From NCBI RefSeq assembly GCF_000519205.1, contig NZ_JAFB01000008.1, positions 186,001 through 250,000 of the forward strand: a stretch of 64,000 nt of DNA, in the 5' to 3' direction. Each line of letters starts with the position of its first letter. Within the stretch, counting starts at the first letter, position 1. Source of the DNA: Amycolatopsis taiwanensis DSM 45107. GTDB lineage: Bacteria; Actinomycetota; Actinomycetes; Mycobacteriales; Pseudonocardiaceae. A program made the translations under genes and the position numbers. The notes under the pieces are model-generated. The model worked only from the letters and a program-made list of their open reading frames with translations, made no database searches and had not been told where the DNA came from. Positions 15,887 to 24,239 of this stretch are shown piece by piece.

Positions 15887-17674
15887 ATGTCGAACGCCGC
15901 CGATGACATCTTCCAGCTCGCCGGCACCGACCCCGAGCGTGCGCTCTTCGCCCGGAAATCGGCGGACGGCTGGCAGACGGTGTCCGCCAAGGAGTTCGCC
16001 GAAGAGGTCGTCGCCGTGGCCAGGGGCCTGGTGTCGGCCGGGATTCGCGCCGGCGACCGGGTCGCGCTGATGTCGGCCACCCGCTACGAATGGGTGCTGA
16101 TCGACTACGCGATCTGGACCATCGGCGCGGTCAGCGTGCCGGTGTACGAGACCGACTCCGCCGAGCAGGTGGCCTGGATCCTGGCCGACTCCGGGGCGAT
16201 CGCCGCGTTCGCCGAGAACGCCGGTATGGCCGCGCTCGTCGAGCCGGTGGCCGGCCCCGTCTGGTCCATCGAGGACGGCGGGCTGGACCAGCTGGCCGCC
16301 CAGGGGCGCGCGCTGCCCGGCGAGGGGGTCCGGGGGCTTGCTCCCAGGAGGGGCCTGGGGGTTTCGCCCCCAGAGAACACAGACGTGGAAAGCCGCCGCG
16401 CGGCCGAGGATAGTGCGCTGGCGACGATCGTCTACACCTCCGGCACCACCGGCCGTCCCAAGGGCTGCATGCTCACCCACGGCAACCTGGTCTCCGAAGT
16501 GGACAGCATCATGCGGGCCGACGGGATCGGCGACACCGTGCTGTCACCGTCCTCGGCGGTGCTGCTTTTCCTTCCCCTGGCGCACATCCTGGCCCGGATC
16601 GTGCAACTCGCCGTCGTGCGCGCCGGTGCGCTGACCGCGCACACCGGCCGCCTGACCGACTTGGAAGACGAGCTCACGTCGTTTCGGCCCACGCTGATCG
16701 TGGCCGTTCCCCGCGTGTTCGAGAAGCTCCTCCACGCCGCGGCCCGCCGTGCCGAGACCGCCGGGCGGGCCTGGCTGTTCGAGCTGGCCGAGCGGGTCGC
16801 GATCACCTACAGCGAGAAGGGCCGGGGACGGCTGGCGCACCGCGTGTTCGACCGGTTCGTCTACCGCGGGCTGCGCGACGCGCTCGGCGGCCGGATCGCT
16901 TACGCCGTCTGCGGTGGCGCGCCGCTTTCCGCGCGGCTGAGCCATTTCCTGCGCGGCGCCGGCGTGCCGGTCCTTGCCGGCTACGGCCTCACCGAGACCT
17001 GCGGCCCGATCACGCTCAACCCGCCGTTCGGGCCGCGGCTCGGCACCGCGGGGCGGCCCCTGCCGCACTGGTCGGTCCGTATCGCGCCGGACGGCGAGGT
17101 GCTGGTGTCCGGCCCCGGGGTGTTCGCCGGCTATTGGCACGACGAACCTGCGACCCGGGCCGCGTTCGACGGCAAGGGCTGGCTGCGCACGGGCGATCTC
17201 GGCGAACTGCACGAGGGCTACCTGACCATCACCGGGCGCAAGAAGGACGTCATCGTCACCGCCGGTGGCAAGAACGTCGCACCCGAGCAGTTCGAAGACC
17301 GGCTCAACACGCACTGGCTGATCGAGAACAGCGTCGTGGTGGGGGACCGGCGGCCCTACGTGGGCGCGCTGATCACGCTCGACACCGAAGCGTTCGACGA
17401 ATGGAAACGCCGGCACGGCAAGCCATCCGGCGCCGGGGTCGAGCAGTTGCGGGACGACCCCGAGCTCGCGGTGACCCTGGAGCACGTGATCGACGAGGTC
17501 AACTGGGCGGTGTCCCGCGCGGAAGCCATCAGGCGGTTTCGCGTGCTGCCGGGCCGGTTCACCGTCAACGACGAGCTGACCCCGACGCGGCAGGTCCGCC
17601 GGCAGTACGTGCTGACGAAGTACGCCGACGAGGTCGACGAGCTTTACCTGCCGCGACCACGCGAAGGCGAGTGA
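15887..17674 (+). CDS. Long-chain acyl-CoA synthetase (FadD15-like AMP-forming ligase)
   Basis: 595 residues. The adenylation signature YTSGTTGRPKG is at ~182-192. Later motifs are GYGLTETCGP, GWLRTGDLGELHEGYLTITG and GRKKDVIVTAGGKNVAPEQ, the last being the hinge and C-terminal lysine region. The enzyme activates fatty acids to acyl-AMP and then acyl-CoA. No ribosome site precedes the ATG (leaderless). Oddly, about 20 residues just before the P-loop (VRGLAPRRGLG...ENTDV, ~146-166) are encoded by a dispersed intergenic repeat also present at 31448-31519. They have no counterpart in relatives I recall. Confidence 0.9.
   Translation: MSNAADDIFQLAGTDPERALFARKSADGWQTVSAKEFAEEVVAVARGLVSAGIRAGDRVALMSATRYEWVLIDYAIWTIGAVSVPVYETDSAEQVAWILADSGAIAAFAENAGMAALVEPVAGPVWSIEDGGLDQLAAQGRALPGEGVRGLAPRRGLGVSPPENTDVESRRAAEDSALATIVYTSGTTGRPKGCMLTHGNLVSEVDSIMRADGIGDTVLSPSSAVLLFLPLAHILARIVQLAVVRAGALTAHTGRLTDLEDELTSFRPTLIVAVPRVFEKLLHAAARRAETAGRAWLFELAERVAITYSEKGRGRLAHRVFDRFVYRGLRDALGGRIAYAVCGGAPLSARLSHFLRGAGVPVLAGYGLTETCGPITLNPPFGPRLGTAGRPLPHWSVRIAPDGEVLVSGPGVFAGYWHDEPATRAAFDGKGWLRTGDLGELHEGYLTITGRKKDVIVTAGGKNVAPEQFEDRLNTHWLIENSVVVGDRRPYVGALITLDTEAFDEWKRRHGKPSGAGVEQLRDDPELAVTLEHVIDEVNWAVSRAEAIRRFRVLPGRFTVNDELTPTRQVRRQYVLTKYADEVDELYLPRPREGE
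16323..16391 (+). repeat. Dispersed palindromic repeat copy inside the fadD-type gene
   Basis: AGGGGGTCCGGGGGC at the left, a G-rich spacer, then TGGGGGTTTCGCCCCCAG (a hairpin) and ACACAG-ACG-TGGA at the right. It aligns along its whole length with 31448-31519. The copy is in frame and adds about 20 residues between the N-terminal subdomain and the ATP-binding loop. Confidence 0.75.
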
Positions 17675-17684
17675 GGTCAGTCCA

Positions 17685-18497
17685 TTATGGAGCTTCCACC
17701 TCGGCCGGCGTGATCAGGCCGTAGTGACCGTCGTACCGGTGGTAGAGCACCGCGCCACGACCACGCTTGGTATCGAAGAAGAACAAGAACGGCAGGCCGA
17801 TGAGGTTCAGCCGGTCCACCGCCTCGGCGGGGGTCAGCCGGGGCGCGGGCTGGTCGCTGATCGTCACGGGGAGTTCGAACGGGGCGAGCTCGTGCGGCCC
17901 CGCCGGGGTCAGGCGTGCCAGCCGGTGCCCGGTCGGGCCGGACCGGTAGAGCACGCTGTCCTGACCGCTGCCCGCCTCGGTGAACAGGTGGAAGTCGTAG
18001 TCGAGCAGCCCCATCTCCTCGGCGGCCTCGTCCACGGTGAGCCGGTGCAGCGTGAACGACTTGTGCCGGATGATCTGGCGTTCGTCTTCCGGGCGGGGAA
18101 AGTAGGCGCGCCGGTGCGTCGGCTCGTTTCCGTGGCGCCACTCGTGCGGTCCCGGGACACTCCCGCCGCGGCGGGCCTCCCACAGCCGCTCCAGCCGGTT
18201 CAGCCGGAGGCGCAGGCGGTCCGCCAGCCGGTCGATCGCTTCCCTGGCATTGATCCCCTCTGCCTCGGCGCGCACCAAGCGGCCGTTGACGTTCACGTTC
18301 ACCTGAGCGACGACCGGCCGCTCCACCTCGGGATCGCCATGCCGGGTCAGCTTGACGTGCGCCCACAGCACCGGCCGGCCGGCCAGCCGCGCCAGCTTGC
18401 CGATCTTGTCGCGGGCGTAGTCGCCGGCGCCGGGCAAGTGGCCGCGCGTGGTGACTTCGACGTCCATCACCGTGGGTGTTTCCGGTTCGTGCGTCAT
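17685..18497 (-). CDS. Ribosome hibernation factor with duplicated S30AE C-terminal domain (RafH/Rv0079-like)
   Basis: 270 residues. The N-terminal ~100 residues are the HPF/YfiA ribosome-binding domain (VEVTTRGHLPGAGDYARDKI ... VNVNGRLVRAEAEGINARE). Two copies of the S30AE C-terminal domain follow: IIRHKSFTLHRLTVDEAAEE...LYRSGPTGHRLARL and then LTPAEAVDRLNLIGLPFLFF...LYHRYDGHYGLITP. The two-copy plan is that of mycobacterial RafH/Rv0079 hypoxia proteins, not the ordinary long HPF. It binds 30S/70S ribosomes and stabilises idle ones. A DosR-like box and a leaderless -10 lie immediately upstream. Confidence 0.88.
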   Translation of the reverse strand: MTHEPETPTVMDVEVTTRGHLPGAGDYARDKIGKLARLAGRPVLWAHVKLTRHGDPEVERPVVAQVNVNVNGRLVRAEAEGINAREAIDRLADRLRLRLNRLERLWEARRGGSVPGPHEWRHGNEPTHRRAYFPRPEDERQIIRHKSFTLHRLTVDEAAEEMGLLDYDFHLFTEAGSGQDSVLYRSGPTGHRLARLTPAGPHELAPFELPVTISDQPAPRLTPAEAVDRLNLIGLPFLFFFDTKRGRGAVLYHRYDGHYGLITPAEVEAP

Positions 18498-18503
18498 GGG
18501 TTC

Positions 18504-18546
18504 TTGCTACGCCGCCGCGGATGCGTCGAATAGGGACCGAAGACCT
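18504..18546 (-). promoter_or_regulatory. DosR-like box and leaderless -10 of the hibernation factor gene
   Basis: GGGACCGAAGACCT at 18533-18546, then 23 bases to a minus-strand TAGCAA (plus 18504-18509), then 6 bases to the ATG at 18497. No Shine-Dalgarno is present. The inferred start is the A of the ATG, which puts the box centre at -42.5. Confidence 0.65.
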
Positions 18547-18590
18547 TGATGCGCCCGCCGCCTGGCCTGGGAAAATCCTGACTTAGGACG

Positions 18591-19724
18591 GTGGACCTCG
18601 AGGCGTCGCTCCTGAAGTGTGCGGGTGAGCACGGATGGTGGTGGGAGGTGTCTGGGTCGGACAGCGAGCGGACGGCGGGTGCCGCGCCGAAGCTGCGGGA
18701 GGTGCTGCGCACCGTCCGCCGTCCGAAGTGGCGCCTGATCGCCGACTGGGTGCTGGCCGCGGCCGGCGTCGGCATCGCGGTCTGGCGGCTGGCGCCCACG
18801 CTGGCCACGGTCGGGGAATCGGGCCGGCGGCTGGCCGAGCTGCGCTGGGGCTGGGTGGGTGTGGCGCTGGTGGCCGCGGTGCTTTCCCTGGTCGCCTATG
18901 GTGAGCTGCACCGGCACATGCTGGCGGCCGGCGGCACGCGGCTGGGGTTCGGCACCGTGCAGGCGGTGAACTTCATCGGCAACTCGATCGCCCAGACCGT
19001 GCCCTCGGCGGGGTCGACGGCCGGCGTCGCCTACACGGTCGCGGCGTTCCGGATCCGCGGCGTGGACACCGGCCTGTCCCTGTGGGCCTCGGTGCTGGCC
19101 GCGCTGGTCACCGCGGTGGTGCTGGTCGTGCTCGGCCCCCTCGCCCTGGCCTACGACGGCCTGATTCCGCTCGCCGCCGGATGGGCGCTGTTCGCGGTCC
19201 TGGCGCCGGCGGTGTGGGTGGCCTGGCTGGTCCTGCGGCGGCCGAAGTCGCTGCACTGGATCGCGCACGCGGTGACGGCGGTAGGTCGGCACCTGCCCGT
19301 GGTGCGCAACGCGAAGTGGGTGGCCGGCGGGTCCCGCCAGGCCGACGCGGTCTCCGAGCGGATCGCGCTGCTGCGCCCGACTTTCGCGCAGTGGAGCGGT
19401 TTCTTCGGCATCGCACTGGTCAGCTGGGGGCTGGACTACCTCACCGTGGCCGCGTGCGTCGCCGCCACCACCGGCGCCGTGCCGTGGACCGCGGTGGCCG
19501 CGGGATATCTTGCCGTGCAGGCGAGCATCATGCTGCAGGTGACGCCCGCAGGCGCCGGCCCGGCCGAAGCCGGGCTGCTGGCCGCGCTGGTCGCCGGCGG
19601 GCTGAGTGAACCGTCGGCCGCGGTCGCGGTGGTGTTGTTCCGGTCCATCACGTGGCCGATCCTGGCCTTCGCCGGCTGGCTGGTGTTCCTGGGCACGGCG
19701 TGGAAACGCGCCACGCGAGAGTGA
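18591..19724 (+). CDS. YbhN/UPF0104-type flippase-like membrane protein
   Basis: About 377 residues if the GTG at 18591 is used; the start is uncertain because no good ribosome site is seen. After a soluble ~45-residue N-terminus there are about eight hydrophobic segments. The family core is seen in AVNFIGNSIAQTVPSAGSTAG, SWGLDYLTVAACVAATTGAV and the final MLQVTPAGAGPAEAGLLAAL. This is the lysylphosphatidylglycerol-synthetase membrane domain/UPF0104 fold without the catalytic domain, so lipid or polyprenyl-lipid translocation is inferred. It diverges from the hibernation factor gene and could share its regulatory box. Confidence 0.75.
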   Translation: MDLEASLLKCAGEHGWWWEVSGSDSERTAGAAPKLREVLRTVRRPKWRLIADWVLAAAGVGIAVWRLAPTLATVGESGRRLAELRWGWVGVALVAAVLSLVAYGELHRHMLAAGGTRLGFGTVQAVNFIGNSIAQTVPSAGSTAGVAYTVAAFRIRGVDTGLSLWASVLAALVTAVVLVVLGPLALAYDGLIPLAAGWALFAVLAPAVWVAWLVLRRPKSLHWIAHAVTAVGRHLPVVRNAKWVAGGSRQADAVSERIALLRPTFAQWSGFFGIALVSWGLDYLTVAACVAATTGAVPWTAVAAGYLAVQASIMLQVTPAGAGPAEAGLLAALVAGGLSEPSAAVAVVLFRSITWPILAFAGWLVFLGTAWKRATRE

Positions 19725-19824
19725 GGTCCGGGACGCGCCCCCGGGCGACACGGTGTGCAGTCGGCGCAACGCTTTCCGCTCACCGTGCCGTTATACGGGG
19801 TGACTAGACTCGCGAACGACAACG

Positions 19825-20406
19825 ATGGAATTCCCTGTCTGCCACTGGGGAGTGGACTTGGCCGCGATCCCGCTGACCCACGCGGAGTGCTTTCGGCTGG
19901 TCGGGACGCCCGAGCGTGGCCGGCACGCGATGGTCTCGATCGATGGCGCGCCGGCCGTCCGGCTCGCCTGCGTGGTGCTCGACAGCGCTCGCCTGCTCAT
20001 CCCCACCGGGACCGACCGCACCCTGGTCCGCGCCGCGGCCGGCCGCCCGGTGTCGATCGAGTTCACCCAGCACGACCACGCGGGCCGGCCGAGCTGGCGG
20101 GTGGTCGGCCTCGGCCTGGCCAGGCCGATGGGCTACGCCGACCGTCCGAACCCGCTGCCGCGCACCACGGTCACCATGACGATGGCCGCACCGTTCGAGA
20201 ACGGCATCGTCGTCGAACTCGCCCGCCTCACCGGGCACCGCACGCTGCCGCAGACGGCCGCGACGGGCCTGGGCCGGGCCCCTGAGTCCACAGTGGACGC
20301 TGTGGAGCTGGATCCGGTGGGTCCTCAGGCCGGGACGGCCTCGGCCGGCCGCACGCCGAGCGCGGCGGCCAGTGCCTCGTCGGACAGCGGCGGAAGCTCG
20401 TTGTAG
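19825..20406 (+). CDS. Pyridoxamine 5'-phosphate oxidase-like flavin-binding protein
   Basis: 193 residues. The split-barrel core is visible: LTHAECFRLVGTPERGRHAM, PAVRLACVVLDSARLLIPTG, RPVSIEFTQHD and SWRVVGLGLARPM. Such small proteins bind FMN or F420 and are frequent in DosR-type regulons. The last ~27 residues are Ala/Ser-rich and lie antisense to the end of the convergent phosphoribosyltransferase gene (82-base overlap), so the tail may be non-functional. The ATG at 19825 lacks a strong ribosome site. A TAGACT 14 bases upstream might be a -10. Confidence 0.65.
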   Translation: MEFPVCHWGVDLAAIPLTHAECFRLVGTPERGRHAMVSIDGAPAVRLACVVLDSARLLIPTGTDRTLVRAAAGRPVSIEFTQHDHAGRPSWRVVGLGLARPMGYADRPNPLPRTTVTMTMAAPFENGIVVELARLTGHRTLPQTAATGLGRAPESTVDAVELDPVGPQAGTASAGRTPSAAASASSDSGGSSL

Positions 20407-20966
20407 AGGTTGCGGGCCGCCTGGGGCCACGGCTGGCGCCGCAGGCATACCACGTGATCCAGCTCGGCGGAGACCGTTTCGAGCGCCTCGATGGAGGCGA
20501 CCGGCACCGCGAGCACGATCCCGGCCGCACCACGGGCGCGCAGCACCCGTGCGGCCGCGCGCACCGTGGTGCCCGTGGTGATCCCGTCGTCGACCAGGAT
20601 CACCGCCCGGCCGGACACCGGCTTGCGCCAGAACAGGCGCGGAAACGCGGCGGTCCGGGTGGCCAGCTCGGCGCGCACCCGCGATGCCTGCGTGCGCAGC
20701 CCGGCGGGGTTGACCCGGCCCCGGCGCCCGGCGACCACCAGCACGCCACCCTCGGCCACCGCGGCCAGCGTCGTCCCCGGCCGGTCCGGCTCCTTGATCC
20801 GGCCGACGAGCGCGACATCGAGCGGCGCGCCGAGCGACGTGGCGACCTCGCGCGCCACCAGCACCCCGCCGCGCGCGACGCCGACCACGACCAGGTCGGT
20901 GCCGTGCAGGGTCGACAGCCGTCCCGCCAGCGCCTGACCGGCCTGCCTGCGGTCCCAGAACTGCAT
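20325..20966 (-). CDS. Phosphoribosyltransferase-domain protein
   Basis: 213 residues from an ATG preceded by GAGGAGTCC. The PRPP-binding motif VILVDDGITTGTT lies near residue 123 and the N-terminal loop reads VVVGVARGGVLVAREVA. Free-standing PRTases of this type, and those fused to hydrolases, accompany DosR regulons (Rv2030c and Rv0571c carry the same domain). The substrate base is unknown. A moderate DosR-like sequence GGCCGAAAGTCACC lies ~140 bases upstream (21102-21115). Confidence 0.8.
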   Translation of the reverse strand: MQFWDRRQAGQALAGRLSTLHGTDLVVVGVARGGVLVAREVATSLGAPLDVALVGRIKEPDRPGTTLAAVAEGGVLVVAGRRGRVNPAGLRTQASRVRAELATRTAAFPRLFWRKPVSGRAVILVDDGITTGTTVRAAARVLRARGAAGIVLAVPVASIEALETVSAELDHVVCLRRQPWPQAARNLYNELPPLSDEALAAALGVRPAEAVPA

Positions 20967-21110
20967 GGACTCCTCCGTCAGTGTCATTCAGACGTGCAGC
21001 GTTGTGCGGGGTCACCAGACGCGCTCGTCTCGCGTTCTTCTTGTGGTCCACGATGCGACCGGCGTCTGCGTGCCGTCAGGGCTGGAGGTAACGATGGCGA
21101 AGGCCGAAAG

Positions 21111-22112
21111 TCACCCGGTGATCAACACGGCCGCGCCGTGCACCCGGTCGTTCGCGAGATCGGCGAGCGCCGCATCGGCCCGGTCCAGTGAATACGGCGT
21201 GGTCACCACCTGCAGCCGGTGCTCGCCGGCGAAGGTGAGGAACTCGTGCGCGTCCTGCCGGGTGTTGGCGGTGACGCTGCGTAGCTGACGCTCCTGGAAC
21301 AGATGCTCCTGATAGTTCAGGCTCGGGATGTCGGTGAGGTGGATGCCCGCCACTGCGAGGGTTCCGCCGCGGTCGAGCGCGGCGAGCGCGGGTGGCACGA
21401 GATCGCCGACGGGGGCGAACAGGATGGCCGCGTCCAGGGGCTCGGGCGGCGGGTCCGCGGCGCCCGCGGCGGATGCCGCGCCGAGGTCGAGCGCCAGCCG
21501 GCGCGCCCGCGGGTCACGCGTCAGCACGTGCACTTCTGCGCCCTGTGCCAAGGCGACCTGTGCGGCGAGGTGTGCGCTGGCGCCGAACCCGTAGATGCCG
21601 AGTCGCCCGCCGGGCGGGAGCGCGGAGCGTTGCAGCGCGCGGTAGCCGATGATGCCCGCACACAGCAGCGGCGCGAGTTCTGCGTCCGAGTACCCCTCCG
21701 GCAACCGGTGCGCATACGCGGCGGGCACCGTGGCGAAGTCGGCGTACCCACCGTCGGCATCCCAGCCGGTGTAGGTCGAGTAGGGACAGAGGTTTTCCGC
21801 GCCGCGACGGCAATACCGGCACACACCGCACGTGCTGCGGAGCCACGCGATGCCGACGCGGTCGCCTCCAGCGAAGCCGGCGACGCCGGCACCGAGCTCG
21901 ATCACCTCGCCCACCACCTCGTGGCCCGGCACGACGCCGGGCCGGTGGACGGGCAGGTCACCCTCGACCACATGCAGGTCCGTGCGGCACACGCCGCAGG
22001 CGCGCACCCGAACCAGCAATTCCCCAGGCCCGGGCCGGGGAGCGGGTTCCTCGCGCAGCTCGAACTTCCGGGTCTCGGCGGGCCCGGGCCGGTCCACGTG
22101 CCAGGCGTGCAT
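21111..22112 (-). CDS. Zinc-dependent alcohol dehydrogenase (AdhA/AdhP-like)
   Basis: 333 residues from ATG 22112. Catalytic zinc ligands are in [14 protein letters not shown] and GHEVVGEV. The structural zinc cluster is [15 protein letters not shown], and the cofactor loop is [12 protein letters not shown]. Length and order fit the AdhP subgroup (NAD(P)-linked, primary alcohols and aldehydes). Fermentative redox balancing in low oxygen is plausible: hypoxia islands of Streptomyces also carry a zinc ADH. A palindromic DosR-like box lies 85 bases upstream of the start. Confidence 0.88.
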   Translation of the reverse strand: MHAWHVDRPGPAETRKFELREEPAPRPGPGELLVRVRACGVCRTDLHVVEGDLPVHRPGVVPGHEVVGEVIELGAGVAGFAGGDRVGIAWLRSTCGVCRYCRRGAENLCPYSTYTGWDADGGYADFATVPAAYAHRLPEGYSDAELAPLLCAGIIGYRALQRSALPPGGRLGIYGFGASAHLAAQVALAQGAEVHVLTRDPRARRLALDLGAASAAGAADPPPEPLDAAILFAPVGDLVPPALAALDRGGTLAVAGIHLTDIPSLNYQEHLFQERQLRSVTANTRQDAHEFLTFAGEHRLQVVTTPYSLDRADAALADLANDRVHGAAVLITG

Positions 22113-22196
22113 GGCGCTCGTCTCGGTCAGCTGAACAACACTGCAAATATGCCAAACGACCGGGCCGTCGAGCAGAGCTGGAAGGCCTCGCGCGTG

Positions 22197-22212
22197 AGGA
22201 CCTTCGGGTCCT
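22197..22212. promoter_or_regulatory. Palindromic DosR-like box upstream of the ADH gene
   Basis: AGGACCTTCGGGTCCT is a perfect 6-base inverted repeat around TTCG and fits the island consensus. It faces the ADH gene (start 22112, minus) and also the ORF at 22246. A minus-strand CATATT (plus 22146-22151) could be a -10, but at 45 bases from the box the spacing is not the usual one. Confidence 0.5.
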
Positions 22213-22245
22213 GCCCGCGATCGTGGCTGGGCCGACCACGGCATC

Positions 22246-22599
22246 GTGGGCGGACGGACCCAGAGCCTGCTGGCCGTCGGCAGCGGACTTCTCGCCATAT
22301 TCGGCTACGCGGGCGCGCTCAGCCTGATCACCGGGGCCGTCGACCTTGGTGACGATATGACCGAGCGGTTGCCCTTCCAGAGCGCGGTGCTGGCGGAGGC
22401 CCTGGTGGCCCGTTCGTGTTCACACGGACGAGCAAACTGTGGCGCCCGCCCCGGGCGGGCTCTGGACTCCTCCGCGACCTCCACCCGACACTCGATGCCG
22501 GGACGCAAGACGTGGACGGGTGATGTGGTGCTGGTGAGGAACGCGAAGAGTGACGGGCGCTGGGGGATTAGCGCCGGGGACGCGACCGATGGCGGCTGA
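22246..22599 (+). pseudogene. Probable truncated membrane-protein gene upstream of the MNIO gene
   Basis: A 117-codon frame begins with GTG. Residues ~7-55 ([20 protein letters not shown]...ERLPFQSAVLAEALV) look like the first half of a small actinobacterial membrane protein. After that the hydrophobic pattern stops and the rest (SCSHGRANCGARPG...) resembles nothing recognised, suggesting loss of the 3' half. It overlaps the MNIO start by 11 bases. Alternatively it is a real leader-containing peptide, with two Cys, made for modification by the MNIO; that is less likely. Confidence 0.4.
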
Positions 22600-23422
22600 C
22601 CGCCTCGGCCTGCCCTACCTCGGGTTCGGCGTCGGACTGCGGTCCTGTCATTACGCGCACGTCCTCGCGCGCCGCCCGCCGGTCGGCTTCTTCGAGATCA
22701 TCTCCGAGGACTTCCTGCGCCGCGGCGGCTTCGCTCGCCACGTGCTGGCCGAGGTTTGCGAAACCTACCCGGTGGTGATGCACGGGGTGTCGCTGTCCAT
22801 CGGCAGCACCGATCGGCTGGACCTGGACTACCTCCGGCAGCTGCGGGAGCTGGCGGACGCCGTGGGCGCGGTGTGGGTGTCCGACCACGTCTGCTGGACC
22901 GGCGTGCTCGGGCTGAACACGCACGACCTGCTGCCGCTGCCGCTGACCGAGGAGGCGCTGCGACACGTCGTCGGCCGCATCCGTGCCGTCCAGGACATCC
23001 TCCAACGCCCGCTGGTGCTGGAAAACCCGAGTACCTACCTCGGTTTCGCCAGTTCGGCCATGCCGGAGTGGGAGTTCCTCGCCCGGATGGCCGCCGACGC
23101 CGATTGCGGCCTGCTGCTCGACGTCAACAACGTCTACGTCTCGGCTCGCAACCACGGCTTCGACCCCCGTGAATATCTTCGCGCGATCCCCCCGGAGCGC
23201 GTGGTGGAACTCCATCTCGCCGGTCACGCCGACCGGGGCGCCTACGTCGCCGACACGCACGACCGGCCGGTGGCCGACGAGGTGTGGGAGCTGTACCGGT
23301 TCGCCACGTCCCGGTTGCCCGAGGTTTCGACGCTACTGGAGTGGGACGAGGAGATCCCGCCGTTCGACGATCTGCTGGCGGAGCTGGAGAAGGCCCGCCA
23401 GGTCCACAGCCATGCCGGGTGA
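22589..23422 (+). CDS. DUF692 multinuclear non-heme iron oxidase (MNIO/BufB-like)
   Basis: 277 residues from ATG 22589. The TIM-barrel family pattern is clear: [75 protein letters not shown] and [19 protein letters not shown]. His, Asp and Glu in these motifs bind two or three irons. MNIOs (MbnB, TglH, BufB/HvfB) modify cysteines in small ribosomal peptides with a partner protein. The partner gene follows with an 11-base overlap, but no obvious Cys-rich precursor gene is adjacent. Confidence 0.88.
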   Translation: MAADRLGLPYLGFGVGLRSCHYAHVLARRPPVGFFEIISEDFLRRGGFARHVLAEVCETYPVVMHGVSLSIGSTDRLDLDYLRQLRELADAVGAVWVSDHVCWTGVLGLNTHDLLPLPLTEEALRHVVGRIRAVQDILQRPLVLENPSTYLGFASSAMPEWEFLARMAADADCGLLLDVNNVYVSARNHGFDPREYLRAIPPERVVELHLAGHADRGAYVADTHDRPVADEVWELYRFATSRLPEVSTLLEWDEEIPPFDDLLAELEKARQVHSHAG

Positions 23423-24239
23423 GCTGGGCCGGCTCCAGGCGTGGTTGCAGGGCGCGATCCTCGACCCCACCCGCGCCTGGGGCACGGACGCCGTGATCAC
23501 CGCGTCGCCGGCGCTGACCCCGGCCGCCCGCCTGGCGATCTACCAGCAGGGCTACCGGACCCGGCTGCTGGAGGGCATGCGTGCGCATTACCCGGTGCTG
23601 TGCGAACTCCTCGGCCGCGACTCCTTCGACGCGTTCGCACTGGAATTCCTGGCCGCCCGCCCGTCCCGCAGCCGCACCCTGGACGACCTCGGCGCGGGTT
23701 TCGCCGACCATCTCCAGTCCAGTCGACTCGACGCCGGCCGGGGCGAGGACTGGTGGGATTTCGCGGCCGACCTCGCCCGTTTCGAGCGGGCCTTCGCCGA
23801 AGCGACCGCCGCCCCGGGCGTGGAGGACATCGGTGGGGTGGACGCCGGGCTCCTGCCGCCGCCGTCGCATCCCGGCTGGCCGGATGCGACGGTCACCCCG
23901 TCGCCCTGCTTGCGGCTGCTCGCCCTGGACTTCCCCGTGCACACCTACGTCACGGCGGTGCGGCGCGGTGACCACCGCCGCCCGCCGCCCGCCCGGGCGA
24001 GGACCCGCCTCGCGGTGCACCGCCGTGACTACGTCGTCACCACGACCGAACTGGATGCCGCGCCCTGGTGGTTGCTGGCCGTGCTGGTCACCGGGAACGG
24101 CCCGCGGGCGGCCGCGCAGGCGGCCCGGATGACCGCCTGCGAGATGGCCGAATGGGTGCGGCACTGGGCGGAACGGGGCCTGTTCGTCGCGATCACCGTG
24201 CCGTCGCGGGACATCAGTCCGGCCGTCCTTCCACGGTGA
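23412..24239 (+). CDS. DUF2063 partner of the MNIO (HvfC/BufC-like)
   Basis: 275 residues, overlapping the MNIO gene by 11 bases. The N-terminal ~90 residues form the DUF2063 'putative DNA-binding' domain ([50 protein letters not shown]). This is now understood in relatives as the peptide-recognition partner of DUF692 oxidases. A C-terminal domain of ~150 residues follows ([24 protein letters not shown]). Its 3' end overlaps the convergent hydrolase gene by 26 bases. Confidence 0.82.
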   Translation: MPGELGRLQAWLQGAILDPTRAWGTDAVITASPALTPAARLAIYQQGYRTRLLEGMRAHYPVLCELLGRDSFDAFALEFLAARPSRSRTLDDLGAGFADHLQSSRLDAGRGEDWWDFAADLARFERAFAEATAAPGVEDIGGVDAGLLPPPSHPGWPDATVTPSPCLRLLALDFPVHTYVTAVRRGDHRRPPPARARTRLAVHRRDYVVTTTELDAAPWWLLAVLVTGNGPRAAAQAARMTACEMAEWVRHWAERGLFVAITVPSRDISPAVLPR

